From: Schistosoma mansoni | Taxonomy: Eukaryota; Platyhelminthes; Trematoda; Strigeidida; Schistosomatidae | Length of the DNA stretch: 64,000 bases | Assembly: GCF_000237925.1 (NCBI RefSeq) | Contig: NW_017386035.1 | Span: 744,001-808,000 of the forward strand | Direction of reading: 5' to 3' | Shown: piece by piece, positions 9,640-20,629 of the stretch | Numbering within the stretch: position 1 is the first letter of the stretch | How the letters are laid out: each line of letters begins with the position of its first letter | The notes under the pieces: generated by a model | What the model was told of the DNA's origin: nothing | The model's database searches: none | What the model saw: the letters and a program-made list of their open reading frames with translations, nothing else | Position numbers and translations under genes: made by a program

Positions 9640-10745
9640 CCCAAGTTACTTGAGATTAAATCTCTCTCGCTTCCCATATTTCAGCTCATGCCATCCTGGC
9701 CCGACAATATAGAAGCCTGATTCTGCTATTAAGAAGCTGACTTTCACGAGAACGGCGTGACAGATTCACGTGCACAATTTCAGAAGGCACGCCACGCCTA
9801 CTATGTTTACCAGTGATGTTTCGGGTTTTTATGACACATTGAAGAAGGATGTCCTTGAACAGGGAGACCTAACTGACCGATAAGTGTTGGACCAGCTTTT
9901 CCAAAACATTGAGTCACAACATAGCTCAGCGACATAAATATCATTGGTCAACGGACCTATGACGAGGGCCTGTTTAGACAGCTCTTATCTAAGCTTTCCA
10001 GAAGGCGCATACAGTCCTTGTCCCATTCCGAAATATAGCTGTAGATGAACTGGCTGCATCTGTCGACTGGATTCTAAAGATCACAGGAACCCCACACACA
10101 CACCGAGGTTTATTTTGTCAAGAGAAAACCTGAAACGACACAAAATGACATCATAGATTTCTGTCGTACTCTGATTCTTTATCTTAATGTTCATCATAAT
10201 CATAGACGCTCTCATACTCTTCGGATAAGCTGATTAAGTTGTAGATCTGTATCTAAACCGAGAGAGGCAGATGATTGTGATTGGTGCTGGTACCACAATA
10301 AATATGGGAAGTCTTCTGAAAGTTGTAGGGAACCCTATAGTTTCATAATCTTCAAATTGCCTGGCACGAAAGATCCTTCTGGAAAGTGCTCTTCCGACAC
10401 TCGTTAACGGTGACTGTAGCCGGCGAACAAGCCGTCCGTTGTACATCACTGATGTGATAGCAAAAGTCCTCTATCTCATGAACGTTGACCTGGAAGTAAG
10501 CGTTCACCCTGCAAATACTAACGATCGACGGCACAAACTGGTTTTCAGCTCACAGGAGGTAAATGGAAAACCGATTTCCATACACGGTAATCGATATGTG
10601 TATCTCAGCATGGTTTTACGCAAACCTAATCACTGGACTCTTTTTGTTGAAGATGTTCCTGTTTAAATCATTGACATATACCTTCTAGAACGCCATAATC
10701 TACTCATAAACGTGAGCAAGCGGAGGTTAGTAGACGGGAATACTG
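9640..10745 (+). pseudogene. Gypsy retrotransposon A: decayed gag, zinc knuckle and protease
   Basis: The frame is broken by many stops and shifts, but the gene order is readable. A gag-like stretch (SWPDNIEA, then EADFHENGVTDSRAQF and DEGLFRQLLSKLSRRR) lies at about 9690-10020. A nucleic-acid-binding CWYHNKYG..C motif follows at about 10288-10330. A protease-like region reads LYITDVIAKVLYLMNV, with the aspartic protease active site apparently lost, through SMVLRKPNHWTLFVEDVPV to LLINVSKRRLVDG near 10720. A minus-strand RTE fragment then truncates it. The pattern resembles schistosome Gypsy elements of the Boudicca type, but that family name is my inference. It is inactive. Confidence 0.6.
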
Positions 10746-11310
10746 ATCTATCTGTTTGTGTAACCTTAGCTTTTGGTTGCAGATTAGCCCAGGTTGCCGT
10801 AATGCACATATTTACATACTTACTCCTGTTACCCCTCGTGGAGGAGCATGGGCCGCTCACCAGCATTCTCCATCCAACTCTGTCCTGGGCAATCCTTTCT
10901 AGTTGCCGTTCGTCCTTTTGATGTCTACTTCTATTTCCCGGCGTAATGTGATCCTCGTCCTTCCGCCTTTCCCCCTCCCTTCACGATTCCAAGTTAGGGC
11001 CTGCATTGTAATACACATTTGTGATTTCCCTAATGTATGTCCTATCCACTTCCAACGCCTTTTCCTAATTTCCTCCTCAGCTGAAAGCTGGTTTCTACTC
11101 TCCCATAAAACGCTGTTACGGATAGTGTCCAGCCAGTGAATGTTGAGTATTTTGCGTGCACAACTGTTTATAAATACTTGTACCTTCTTGGCGATGGTTG
11201 TAGTAGTTCTCCCCGTTTCAGCCCCATACATTAGGACTGTCTTGACGTTCGTATTGAAGATCCTCACTTTGAAGTTACTTGACAGTTATTTTGAGTTCCA
11301 TATGTTCTCC
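10745..11310 (-). pseudogene. RTE-like non-LTR element, 3' fragment
   Basis: The minus frame 11267-10899 reads [55 protein letters not shown] and [20 protein letters not shown]. This is the C-terminal tail of the same RTE-like protein found at 57781-60690 and 48750-49500. It lacks the RT core and is 5'-truncated. It is inserted into or truncates Gypsy A on its left. Confidence 0.75.
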
Positions 11311-11319
11311 AACTCTAGA

Positions 11320-11450
11320 AACTCTCCGTCTGTAGCTCTTCTAGAGTCACTGCCGGCCCCAAGCCCGGATAAAAGTGGAGGGTTGGGCATGGGGTTGGCG
11401 ACCCCATCCCGTAGAGAAACTTACTCGCTAAACAAACGGTAACCATAATG
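11320..11450 (+). repeat. RTE-like 5' UTR fragment
   Basis: The block running GTAGCTCTTCTAGAG, CCCCAAGCCCGGATAAA, GGAGGGTTGGGCATGG, GCGACCCCATCCCGTAG matches 57525-57650, immediately upstream of the RTE copy on the plus strand there. Here it is detached from any coding region and points opposite to the RTE fragment on its left. Confidence 0.55.
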
Positions 11451-11499
11451 CACATAGTCGACCAATTCTATCATTAGATACTAGAGAAAAAACTGGAGA

Positions 11500-11930
11500 T
11501 ATACCAAACCCAAACAAAATTACCGAGTGAACTCAGCATTATTGCAGACCACATCACGACTACTAGTCCGCCTGCATTTTCGAAAGCTCGTCAACTAGTT
11601 CCTGAAAAACTAAAGCATGTGATAGAATTAGGAATTATTCGGCCATCAAGTAGCCCATAGGTATCTCCCATGAACATGGTCCCCAAAGAGGAAGACATTA
11701 ATTGGTGTACGATCGGTGACCACCGATGACCCATGATAGATACCGTTGACCCCAATTCACTATCTGACAGATAACCTAAGGGGTACAATAGTTTTTCGTT
11801 AGAAAATCGGTCTCATCAGAGCATCTCACCGAATTCCCATAGCAGATGACAATATCCCTAAAACCTTGACAAATACCCTCTTCGAACTTTAGGAATTTCG
11901 CGCATGCATTTCGGATTAAAGCTCCACCTG
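11500..11930 (+). pseudogene. Gypsy retrotransposon B: reverse transcriptase fragment
   Basis: Broken frames spell HITTTSPPAFSKARQLVPEK, LKHVIELGIIRPSSSP and MNMVPKE, the conserved entry to a Gypsy RT. A degenerate RIPIADDNIPKTL...FGLKL stretch follows near 11830-11925. The YxDD box is not reached. Several stops occur, so it is non-functional. Confidence 0.6.
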
Positions 11931-11964
11931 GAGCTCTTCTAGCATTACTGCTAGTAGGGTCGGG

Positions 11965-12115
11965 TATGTAGAATTATGGTCTAGTTCGTTAATAGCACTG
12001 CTCTACTAATAGACCTAATCCTAAAATTGTGGATTTGTCATAATATAACTGCCTAATCCATAAGATCTTACGTGGAAGTCACATCATTGTCTACATTAAA
12101 TCGTCCTACTTCTGC
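11965..12115 (+). repeat. LTR-like fragment (inverted copy at 17223-17945)
   Basis: The block GTAGAATTATGGTCTAGTTC through CCTAATCCTAAAATTGTGGA to AGATCTTACGTGGAAGTCAC is about 85% similar by eye to the reverse complement of 17670-17810. It sits just before the gag ATG of Gypsy B at 12179, where a 5' LTR belongs. Confidence 0.45.
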
Positions 12116-12178
12116 AGAACACATTAAGGCTAAAGATAGAACAAAAAATTAATATGTCACCGGTAGAGTTAGACACTT

Positions 12179-13335
12179 ATGACTACGAAAAGTCAACTCC
12201 CAGAATATGATCGTAGTAACCCCGAATTGTGGTTCGCACAGCTGGAGCATTATTTCACAACACATAATATTAAATCTGAGAGAATCCGCTATCGGGATCT
12301 ATGTTCTGTCCTCCCTCCTTCAGTTACCAAAAAGTCCCGCGACCTGATCTTAAATCCATCAACACCACAACCATACACCATCTTAAGACGAGAGATAATG
12401 AACCGTTTTCTATTATCAGACGGCCAGGGCTGTTCCGAGGAGAAACACTAGGTGATAGGTCACCATCAGTGTTTTTGCGTCACCTCCAAGTCTTAGTGGG
12501 CGGCAACACAGCGGGTTATACTCGATATGTCAAAGGTCAGGACAATCAGGCGGTAGATGCGTTATCTCGAATAGAAATAAACGTAATACAACAGTTTACA
12601 GCAAATTTCGAGACGTTGAGGGACAAACAGGGAGAGGATCAAGAATTATAGAACCTACTTATAACAAACAACTCTGGTCTCAAGCTAAAGCAGTTACTAT
12701 CGCCTTTTGACGGTATTCTAATTCACTGTGACACGACCAACTTAATGAGGCGATCTTTCGTCTACATAAGTACGAGAAGAATGATATTTAATGACCTTCA
12801 TTCTTTGTCTCGTCCCGACCTAAAAGCTTCGACTAAATTAATCAATGCTGGTTATACATGGCCGAATTTACAAAAGAATGTACACAAATGGGCTAAAGAA
12901 TGTTCGTCGTGTCAACAGCCAAAAGTTAATCGTCACACAAATCCACACATCAGGATTTTATCACAACCAGATCCACCTCTCGCCCATGTGCATATCTACT
13001 TAGTAGGCCCTTTACCGCGTTCGAATTGTTTTAACTATCTGTTTATATGTACAGATCGATTCATGAGACTCCCCATATCCATACCGATAACGGACATCAC
13101 AGCCGAAACAGTGTTCAAGGTTTTTATGCAGAACTGGGTGGCCATTTTTGGTACATTTATATTGGTAACGACGGATAGAGGAGCACAATCTGAATCTGAA
13201 CTAAAATTCTAGGATCCAAAAGATTAAGTTGCACTGCATATCATCCTCAGGCCAATGGGATGGCGGAACATTTCCGCCGTCAACCAAAGGCTGCTCTTAT
13301 ATGACAATGAAACCCAAATCAGTGTACAGAATTCC
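12179..13335 (+). pseudogene. Gypsy B: gag joined by deletion to RNase H end and integrase
   Basis: Gag begins at ATG 12179 (LPEYDRSNPELWFAQLEHYF, SERIRYRDLCSVLPPS). A shift near 12445 leads into LGDRSPSVFLRHLQVLVGGN, which runs straight into TRYVKGQDNQAVDALSRIE, the C-terminus of a Gypsy RNase H. The zinc knuckle, protease, RT and most of RNase H are therefore missing. An integrase follows at 12745-13335, with a zinc-binding region ending CSSCQ, IYLVGPLPRS, CTDRFMRLP, VTTDRGAQ and YHPQANGMAE. The first catalytic Asp is Tyr in IYLVGPLP. Stops occur after ESELKF. The RTE copy starting at 13340 cuts off the end. Confidence 0.8.
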
Positions 13336-13339
13336 TGCC

Positions 13340-15770
13340 ATTAGTGACTTTAAAATTTGTTAACAGTTGTTTTAAGTTCCATCTGTTCCTCAATCGTAGA
13401 AGTGCTGGCTTTGCTTTGCCAACCCGTGCCTTCACGTCTGCATCGGATCCTCGTTGTTCATCGATGACGCTTCTCAGGTACGTGAAAGTTCCCACCTCTT
13501 CCAGAATGCATGAATATTTCCGCGCTCACCAATGTTAGTCTTCTCTCTATGTTAAATGAGGAATATCTATTTTCCCAGTTATCTCATGTTCAGCTTTGAG
13601 GATTGAGTGATTACGACCCATACCATTACACTTTCTCCTAGATATCGAGGTCTTCATAATCCAGTCGACCAGAAAAAGGAAGAGTGGGTAGAGTAAGCAG
13701 TGTTGCCTGACTCCGAGCCTTCTTTGGGATGCATCTGCCAGATGCCCTACATACCCGACTTTGCAGTGTAGTCCATCGTATGAATTCCAGATGATGTTGA
13801 CGATCTTCTCAGACACACCTTCATGTCCATAAGGTTCTCCTAACCACCATGTCAAACGCCTTCTCATAGTCAAGGAAGTTGATGTATAGCGACGAGTTCA
13901 ATTCAACCGAATATTCAGCGGTGATCCGTAGCGTCGTGATTTGGTCTGTGCACAACCGATCCCCATATAATCTGGTCTGTTGACCTCGAGGTCGGGCGTC
14001 TACTGAGTCCTCTATCTGGTTTAGCAACATTCTTTTGAAAAGTTTCTTGGTACTGACAGTAATGTGATGCCTCTATAGTTCTCACATTTACTCAGATCTC
14101 CTTTCTTTGGTATCTTGATGAGGTATCCTTCTTTCCAGTCTGTCGGTACTTGTCCTTCCTCCCAAATCTTCTTGGATAATGGGTGAAGCATGTTTGCAGT
14201 TACTCCTACGTCTGACTTCAGCGCTCCAGCTGGTATATTGTCGGATCCTGCTGCCTTCCCGCTCTTGATTTGTCTGATGCCCATCCTGATTTCTTCGACC
14301 GTTGGTGGAGTGACATGTATAGGAAGGCCTGTAGGTGCTGCTTCGATGTCTGGTGGACTTAATGGAGCAGGTCTATTCAAGAGTTCCTCGAAGTATTCCA
14401 CTGATCTGTTTCTCTATCCTTAAATTTCAGTGATTGGCTTGTCTTCTTTGTCCCTGACCGATCTCTCTGACTTACTATATTCCCTTGCTAGTTTCTTCAT
14501 TCTGTCATATAGCCATTCCATATTTCCTTCTCTTGCGGCTTTTTCAGCTGTCGTTGCTAGCTCCTCCACGTAGTTCTGCTTGTCGGTCCCAATGCTCCTC
14601 TTCACTTGCTTGTTTGCTTCGGTGTATTCGGCCTGTGCCTTGACCTTCTCTGTCCTTGTTCGGCTGTTTTTAATTGCTGTCTTCTTATCCTTCCTTTCTT
14701 TAATCTTGTCCATGGTTTCCATAGAGATACATTCTTTATGATGATGCATCTTGTGGCCTAGAAACTCCTGAAGCGTTGAAGTTAATGATACTTTAATCCC
14801 TTTTCAATCGCCTTCCATAGTAGTTCCTTCTATCAGTAGATCCTGTAGGACTTGGAACCTGTTGTTGAGAGTTATCTTGAATTCGTTGAGCTTGTCAGTA
14901 TCTCGAAGGAAGGCTGTATTTAACCCTTGTAATGCTGTTTCCCCAGCTGTCCAGTGTTTCTTTAGCTTCAGTTTCATCTTGGCCACAACCAGGTGGTGAT
15001 CTGAAGCTATGTCAGCTCCTCTCCTGGTTCTCACGTCTTCCATTGTCCTTCGGAATTTTTTGTTGATACAGATGTGATCTATCTGATTCTCCATGGTGTG
15101 GTCCAGAGAGATGCATGTAGCTTTGTGTATGCGTTTGTGTGGAAATATTGTGCCGCCTATAACCAATTCGTTGAATGCACATAGATTTACAAATCTCTCC
15201 CCATTTTCATTTCTCTCTCCTAGTCCATGTCGTCTCAACATGTCATTTAGATCTCCCATCAGGATGGTGAGGTCCTTTCTTGAGCACTTAGCTATGGTTG
15301 ATTGCAACCTCCCATAGAACTGATTTTTATCTTCGTCGTTGCTATCATTGGTGGGTGCATAACATTGGATAACATTCATTGTAATCCCCTCCTTCTTTGT
15401 TTCGAATGATGCTTTGATAATTTTGGATCCATGAGATTCCCATCCTACAAGTGCATTTCGTGCTTCTCTGAACAGCATTAGAGCAACTCCCTGAGTGTGT
15501 GGAGCATTTTCCTCTTCGTGACCAGAGAACAGCAGCATCTCTTCCGTATCTAGCCTTTGCTGTCCAGCATGGGTCCGATCGGTTTTGCTGATTTTGAGTA
15601 CTACCAATTTGTATCTCCTTATTTCCACTGCTATTCGACTGGTCTTCCCTGTCTCCCAAATTGTCCGGACGTTCTACGTACCTATACAAATCGTTGCTCT
15701 GGTTTTTAGAAGAGGCATCGGCCTCGTGATTTTCGGAGAATCTCGGCTTTCATCATGAGGCGTACTAATT
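13340..15770 (-). pseudogene. RTE-like non-LTR element, 3'-truncated and frameshifted
   Basis: Read on the minus strand, the 5' end (about 15750-15690) matches the start of the copy at 57690. An APE-type endonuclease follows at 15628-14804 ([63 protein letters not shown]). A linker lies at 14749-14420. RT pieces lie at 14401-14021 ([29 protein letters not shown]), 14030-13821 (NFLDYEKAFDMV) and 13873-13547. The FADD region is mostly missing, and the C-terminal tail beyond about 13345 is absent. There are at least five frame breaks. Confidence 0.85.
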
Positions 15771-17222
15771 TTTCTGAAAGAATATCCCTCAACTTGGTAG
15801 GCAGATTTCAATTGGTTTCATTACCCATTCTGGTCAGTCTATGTAATGCAACGTTATTTTCTACGGGATGATGATGCTGACCCCATGCCTAACACCACCT
15901 CTTCTAGGACTTGGGACTAGCATTAACCCTGCAAGAACTTCAGGAGGAGTTTTACCTTTAAGAATTAAAAAGAAATATATTGAAAAAAATTAAAGGAATG
16001 AAATATGATATATTCAGGTGTGTTAATATTCTTTATATATATATATATATATATAATTACCATAAATGATATTTTTATGATGAAACGAATTATTAAAGAG
16101 AAATGTGTGTGTCAGAATATTAGTCCTTAATGCGGTAGGGTTCGTCACTAGGATTTGTGTTTGTGGTTTCATACTTTAAAAGTCTCAATTTGTTTCAAAG
16201 TACAGTCTAATGATAATTTTTGTATAGGTCATATGTATGTGAAAATAAAACAAATCTGAAATTTTAATTCATTTTAGCATAATACAAGATATTGTCTTAA
16301 TTACGAACTTAGGATGTTGAGATAGAAGAGAGAGTGTAAGAATGAAAAGAAAGGAACAACTGATGGCGGGCTATCAATTATGATATTAAGAGCATAATGA
16401 TTATCAACCTCTTGACCAGAACGTTGATTATCAAGTTTTTAGTACACTCGGGCAAAAATATATAAATTTACGGATCATATTGCGTGAAGATGAGATGAAT
16501 TTGAAAAGATAATTTATTCAAAGTTAACCCAACATAATGTGTTTTTCATGAAAAACTTTAGATGTTTTGGAATAAAATGTCTGGACGGAAAAGAGAAAGT
16601 GAGAGGAAAAAATGACGAAAAAATATCTAATAGCTAGGGGCTCAATAATGATAATCATAACGACAATAATCATAAATATGAATGTCAGAAGCTTTAGGAT
16701 ATTAAGATGAAAAGAAGGAAAACAAAATAAAATAATTAAGAGGAGTTGCAAAAGTTATACTTTGCTTTTCAGTCAGTTAGATAGATGACGGACCTTGTTT
16801 GTATAAATAATTGTTCAGGATATCGATATCCAACAGGTGACACAATCCACTTCCGGAAAGAAAGTCAGCAGCGAGATTTCTGAACGGGGTTATAGTTACA
16901 CCGCAATGGAGGCTCATTGGGAGTCTGTTCTACATGATTGAATAGCGAATGACGAAGAAATTCTGGCGTAAGTTTGTGTAGGTTCTCGGACTCTCTAGAA
17001 TATTTTCCTTATTGATAAACTTGTGAGATGATAGCATAGGGTACGAAGGGGTGGATGCTGAGGAGTGATAAATACCATTTATTAGCCGGTAAATAAAGAC
17101 AAGGTTTAATTCGATATGCTTGCTACAGAGGAGCCTAAACTTGAGTTGTCGGCATCTTTGGTGATAATCATTGTCGGAATACCCCAAAACAGCAACAAAA
17201 CTGATGGCGTTTATGAGATGAA
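15771..17222. other. Intergenic, nothing assigned
   Basis: The stretch is AT-rich with many stops in all frames. It includes a (TA)n run of about 11 units at 16033-16055. I see no conserved exon, RNA gene or RT motif. The part just below 17222 could be the decayed leader of the LTR element to its right, but no gag motif is readable. Confidence 0.4.
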
Positions 17223-17945
17223 TGTTACGTGTAATCCCCTTCTGGGGTAACGACTACAATTTAGTTCACTTGGGCAACACAGACTCCTCTACACGGTTGA
17301 AACCGACGGTGTGATGCGAAATATAGATCCGATAGCGTTATTGAGTGATAATCCAAGCCAGAAATACCACGTAATGTAGAATGGCTTGAGAGAATGTTTT
17401 GATGTTATTGGTTCCTAACCAAACGATCTTTGAAGCCAAGCGTATAACTCCCGAAAATACTTTTATTCAAGATGCAACACTTAGAGACGATCAGCAACAG
17501 TGTAGACGGCAACAAGGAGTCAAAATGGTATGCCTCGGCCATGTAAGCATGGCCACTCCGTAAACTATTGCTTTTTGAATTGTATAACTATTCTCTAGCC
17601 ATAACAAATGTGTTCTTCGGAAGCATTAGACGTCATACTCCTGATTGTCACGATAAGACGAATCAGCGAAGGCTGTGATGTGACTTCCACGTAAGATCTT
17701 ATAGACTACGTACTAACATAATGACAAATCTACAATTTTAGGATTATATCTATTATTAGAGTAGTATTAATACACAACTGGGCCATAATTCTATTTTTGT
17801 ACAACACAGATATAGTTCATCCAAAGCAGATACTTATTTCTTTTGATATATAGTCTACATCCACTACTGCTGAAAGCAGCGATGTGACTACTTAACCTGT
17901 AGAACATGTTAAATTACGGCTCCCTATGTCAAGCGGGTTGTCACA
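17223..17945 (-). repeat. Probable LTR on the minus strand
   Basis: On the minus strand it begins TGTGACAACCCGC and ends ACGTAACA (TG...CA ends), about 720 bp, with no coding capacity. Its middle third matches 11965-12115, the LTR-like sequence in front of the Gypsy B gag, in the opposite orientation. The exact ends are inferred from the TG/CA rule and not from a second complete copy. Confidence 0.4.
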
Positions 17946-17994
17946 AACCAACGGTATTATTCCTGATTTATTTATGCAAAAGGCCTTTTTAAAT

Positions 17995-18041
17995 CGCGTT
18001 TAAAACGCGGAATTGGCTTCACTTCCTGCCGATCGGCAGGA
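17995..18041. other. Two adjacent perfect palindromes
   Basis: CGCGTTT-A-AAACGCG lies at 17995-18009, and the uninterrupted 18-bp palindrome TCCTGCCGATCGGCAGGA lies at 18024-18041. They are GC-rich islands in AT-rich DNA about 200 bp before the first recognised exon of the DUF4806 gene. A cis-regulatory role is only a guess. Confidence 0.35.
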
Positions 18042-18232
18042 TCCATTTCCTTCCACTGACATAGGAATATTTAAATGCTCCGTAGTTTGCAGTGCTTACA
18101 GTTGGGTTTCCATCCGTGATGTTGACTGTAAATGTATGTCTATTAATTGTGTTAATCATTTGGTTGTTGTCCCTTTGTTGCACACTGTAATGTAATTGTA
18201 TTTTCTTAAATTTACTTTTATGATATCTTTAG

Positions 18233-19471
18233 TCTCCAATCAATAAGTATGTAATCCTTAAGAAACAAGGCAAAAGTAATCTCGTGATTGCATCGGGACT
18301 TTGGGTGATTGGAGAAAAACGCTGTCTGTATCCGAGGGAGAACATTGACCTTCATCTGCAAAACAATGACCTACCGGAAGACAATTGGTCTATGTTCAAG
18401 TGCAGTATTGTTCACAAATGCGGTTAGTTAAAGACATGCAAATTATCGCTTCTTGTAGAAAGTCTGAAATCAGCCAATGAATTGTTAGCAGCGTTGAATG
18501 TGTGCTATGCTACTGATGAGAACTATCCGCCCGACGAAAATACGTTGCCCTTTAACACAGATAAACAAAAGAGGTCAGTTCAACAATCCTACTTACATTT
18601 CGTAGAAGTGCATTAAAACGTAAACAAAGTTTTCTTTACAATTCCGTGGACATGGATGTCGCGGAGATGCAGGCTGGGGATACCCGCGTCCAATATCCAA
18701 AACTTCGGATGTTTGAGGACGTTGTCTCTCCCATTGCCAAGTAAGTATCTTTCCTTTGGACATGTCTATTAAGCAGTTCGACACAATTAGACAGCTCGCC
18801 CTCCACATCCGAGGATAAAAATCAAACTGCTCAGTAAGTCATCCCTACGATTTACTTCTATTTTTCAGATTTGAAAGAATGTATGCTTTGCAGCTTAAAA
18901 TTTTAGCAAGCTTGAGTGAACTAAATACAAATATGAAGCTTGTACTATCAAGGTTCACTGGCCGCCAAGATCCGCGTCAATTTGACTGTGGACTATCCAG
19001 TCAACAGTTCCCTTTGTCATCAGAAGAGGAACTGGGAACTTTGGACGCTTGTCTAGAGCAAAAAGACGTGAGGGACAGATTTGTAAGCACACAACATGAT
19101 TTTTATCATTCATTCCTATTACAGATGGCTATGTTGACACGTCTAATGGATGATGATCCTAAAACCTCTATGCGATATATTCTGTCCTACATCATGAAAC
19201 CGGAAGTCGCCATTAATTTCACATTGCTGGGTACTTCATCAAAAAGAGCGATTCAGAAGTGCAGGTTTTACGGCTGCGCACGAAGTAAGATATATAAGGT
19301 TTTTAAACTTCAGGTGCACTGACTAATCGTTTCCTGTCGTCATCTATCAACGAGAAAGACCTTGCGAAACTCTATGACATGGCTACGCAAAGTTATTTCC
19401 ACGACATGAGAGACAAAGTCCAGAAGCGTCATCGACGTAACAAAGAACACGTATGTACGGCTTTAAAGTGA
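18233..19471 (+). CDS. DUF4806-domain protein, five exons with micro-introns
   Basis: Exons are 18233-18422, 18459-18573, 18606-18740, 18869-19284 and 19314-19471. Introns of 36, 32, 128 and 29 bp all start GT and end AG, every phase matches, and the joined frame stays open for 337 codons to TGA at 19469. The N-terminal part (VIASGLWVIGEKRCLYPREN, LPEDNWSMFKCSIVHKC, then ESLKSANELLAAL) resembles the region that precedes DUF4806 in other animal proteins. The domain itself is in exon 4 at about residues 194-285 (FPLSSEEELGTLDACLE, TSMRYILSYIMKPEVAINFT, GTSSKRAIQKCRFYGCA). The tail is basic (MRDKVQKRHRRNKEHV). The start exon is not identified: frame continuity ends at an acceptor at 18232. The biochemical function of DUF4806 is unknown. 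The family assignment is from remembered consensus and needs a profile search. Confidence 0.72.
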
Positions 19472-19944
19472 TTACTGTTTTTGCATTATCTATAGGAACA
19501 GTCTTTCGTAATCAAGGATATAACCGTAAGTCCAGCTTCAAGTACCTTCTTGTGCAAAACAAGTTTCCTAGATTCAATAACGTTTTTATTTATCACATTC
19601 TAGAATTCACAAGAATTGTTTGACTTTCCATAGTCCAACAGGCTTGGTGGAAATCAAGAATACGTGAAATGCCTGGTCCGTGACAATTACATATGGAGCC
19701 TTGATACTGTACCATCTGCCAACTGCTCATTACTTTGTACATTGAAGAACTTTTTGTTTTCAATAAAAATTTGCAAATTATACCATATTTTACGTACTTT
19801 ACATAATTCGTGTGCTGTGTTGTGGGAATGAAAGCGAACACAGGAGGCGGTTGCGGTAAATGCATTAGTGTGTATGTAGTGGTAAAGCAGTGAATGTAGC
19901 GGATGTTGAAGGTATAAGTCGGAAATTCGTCCAATATTTGGGGG

Positions 19945-20131
19945 AAAAGTCGGCTATTCGTCGGATATTTAGGGGAAAAGTCGGCTATTCGTCGGATATT
20001 TAGGGGAAAAGTCGGCTATTCGTCGGATATTTAGGGGAGAAGTCGGCTATTCGTCGGATATTTAGGGGAAAAGTCGGCTATTCGTCGGATATTTAGGGGA
20101 AAAGTCGGTTATTCGTCGGATATTTAGGGGA
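19945..20131 (+). repeat. Tandem array of a 31-bp repeat (six units)
   Basis: Each unit reads AAAAGTCGGC, TATTCGTCGG, ATATTTAGGG, G, with single-base changes (AGAA in unit 4, GGTT in unit 6, which has one extra A). Degenerate half units flank it at 19921-19944 and 20132-20150. Two or three diverged units occur at the equivalent place of the second DUF4806 module (33455-33535). Confidence 0.93.
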
Positions 20132-20154
20132 GAAATCGGTAATTTAGCGACATT

Positions 20155-20335
20155 TGAAAAACAGAGCGACAGAAAGGGGAAATTACGCTTTATTTCCCCC
20201 GGACAGGCGAAAAAGCAGACATTTCGATGCATTTCCCCTTTATTTACGACTTATTTTCCAATGCATTTTCCGCTTTATTTCCCCTTTGTTCGCCTTTATT
20301 TCCCCTTTATTGGTTGTTTGGGGAGTAATCCTATT
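20155..20335 (+). repeat. CTTTATTTCCCC-rich low-complexity segment
   Basis: The words CTTTATTTCCCC and close variants recur about six times, together with CGCTTTATTTCCCCCGGACA. The reversed counterpart is 30390-30540. It forms the outer end of the DUF4806 module. Confidence 0.7.
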
Positions 20336-20629
20336 ACAAGCAAATTAGACAATTCGCTAAAAACGAAGCCTGCTCAATACCCTATAAATTCTACATAAAA
20401 GGTCTCAGATAGGTTCGACAAAGAAGGGAGACAGATATTAGTGTATCAGAATACTGATTTCAGTACTATATTTTATAATTACAGATGATCCTATACTTTC
20501 AGCTTCTTTCTGAACCACCTTCATTTATATAGTTCCTTAACCACTCATACCTTTTTACACTCATTTTCTCTAACATAATAGAATGCTCTTGTTTAATAAG
20601 TACATTAATAGCAGAGAAATAAGGTGGTC

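Larger units (their letters stand above)
19472..20345 (+). repeat. 3' module shared with the second DUF4806 copy
   Basis: Downstream of the stop codon the sequence matches, in reverse, 33445-34130 plus 30330-30543. Shared words include the CCGTAAGTCCAGCTTCAAGTA region, the GAATTCACAAGA region, the 31-bp repeat core, GCGACATTTG, and the CTTTATTTCCCC-rich end finishing at TTGGTTGTTTGGG. The two copies therefore extend about 0.9 kb beyond the gene. Confidence 0.65.

Noticed and set aside
19945-20131. CRISPR-like array
   Set aside because: The 31-bp units are directly adjacent with no spacers, in a eukaryotic genome without cas genes; it is a minisatellite-type tandem array.
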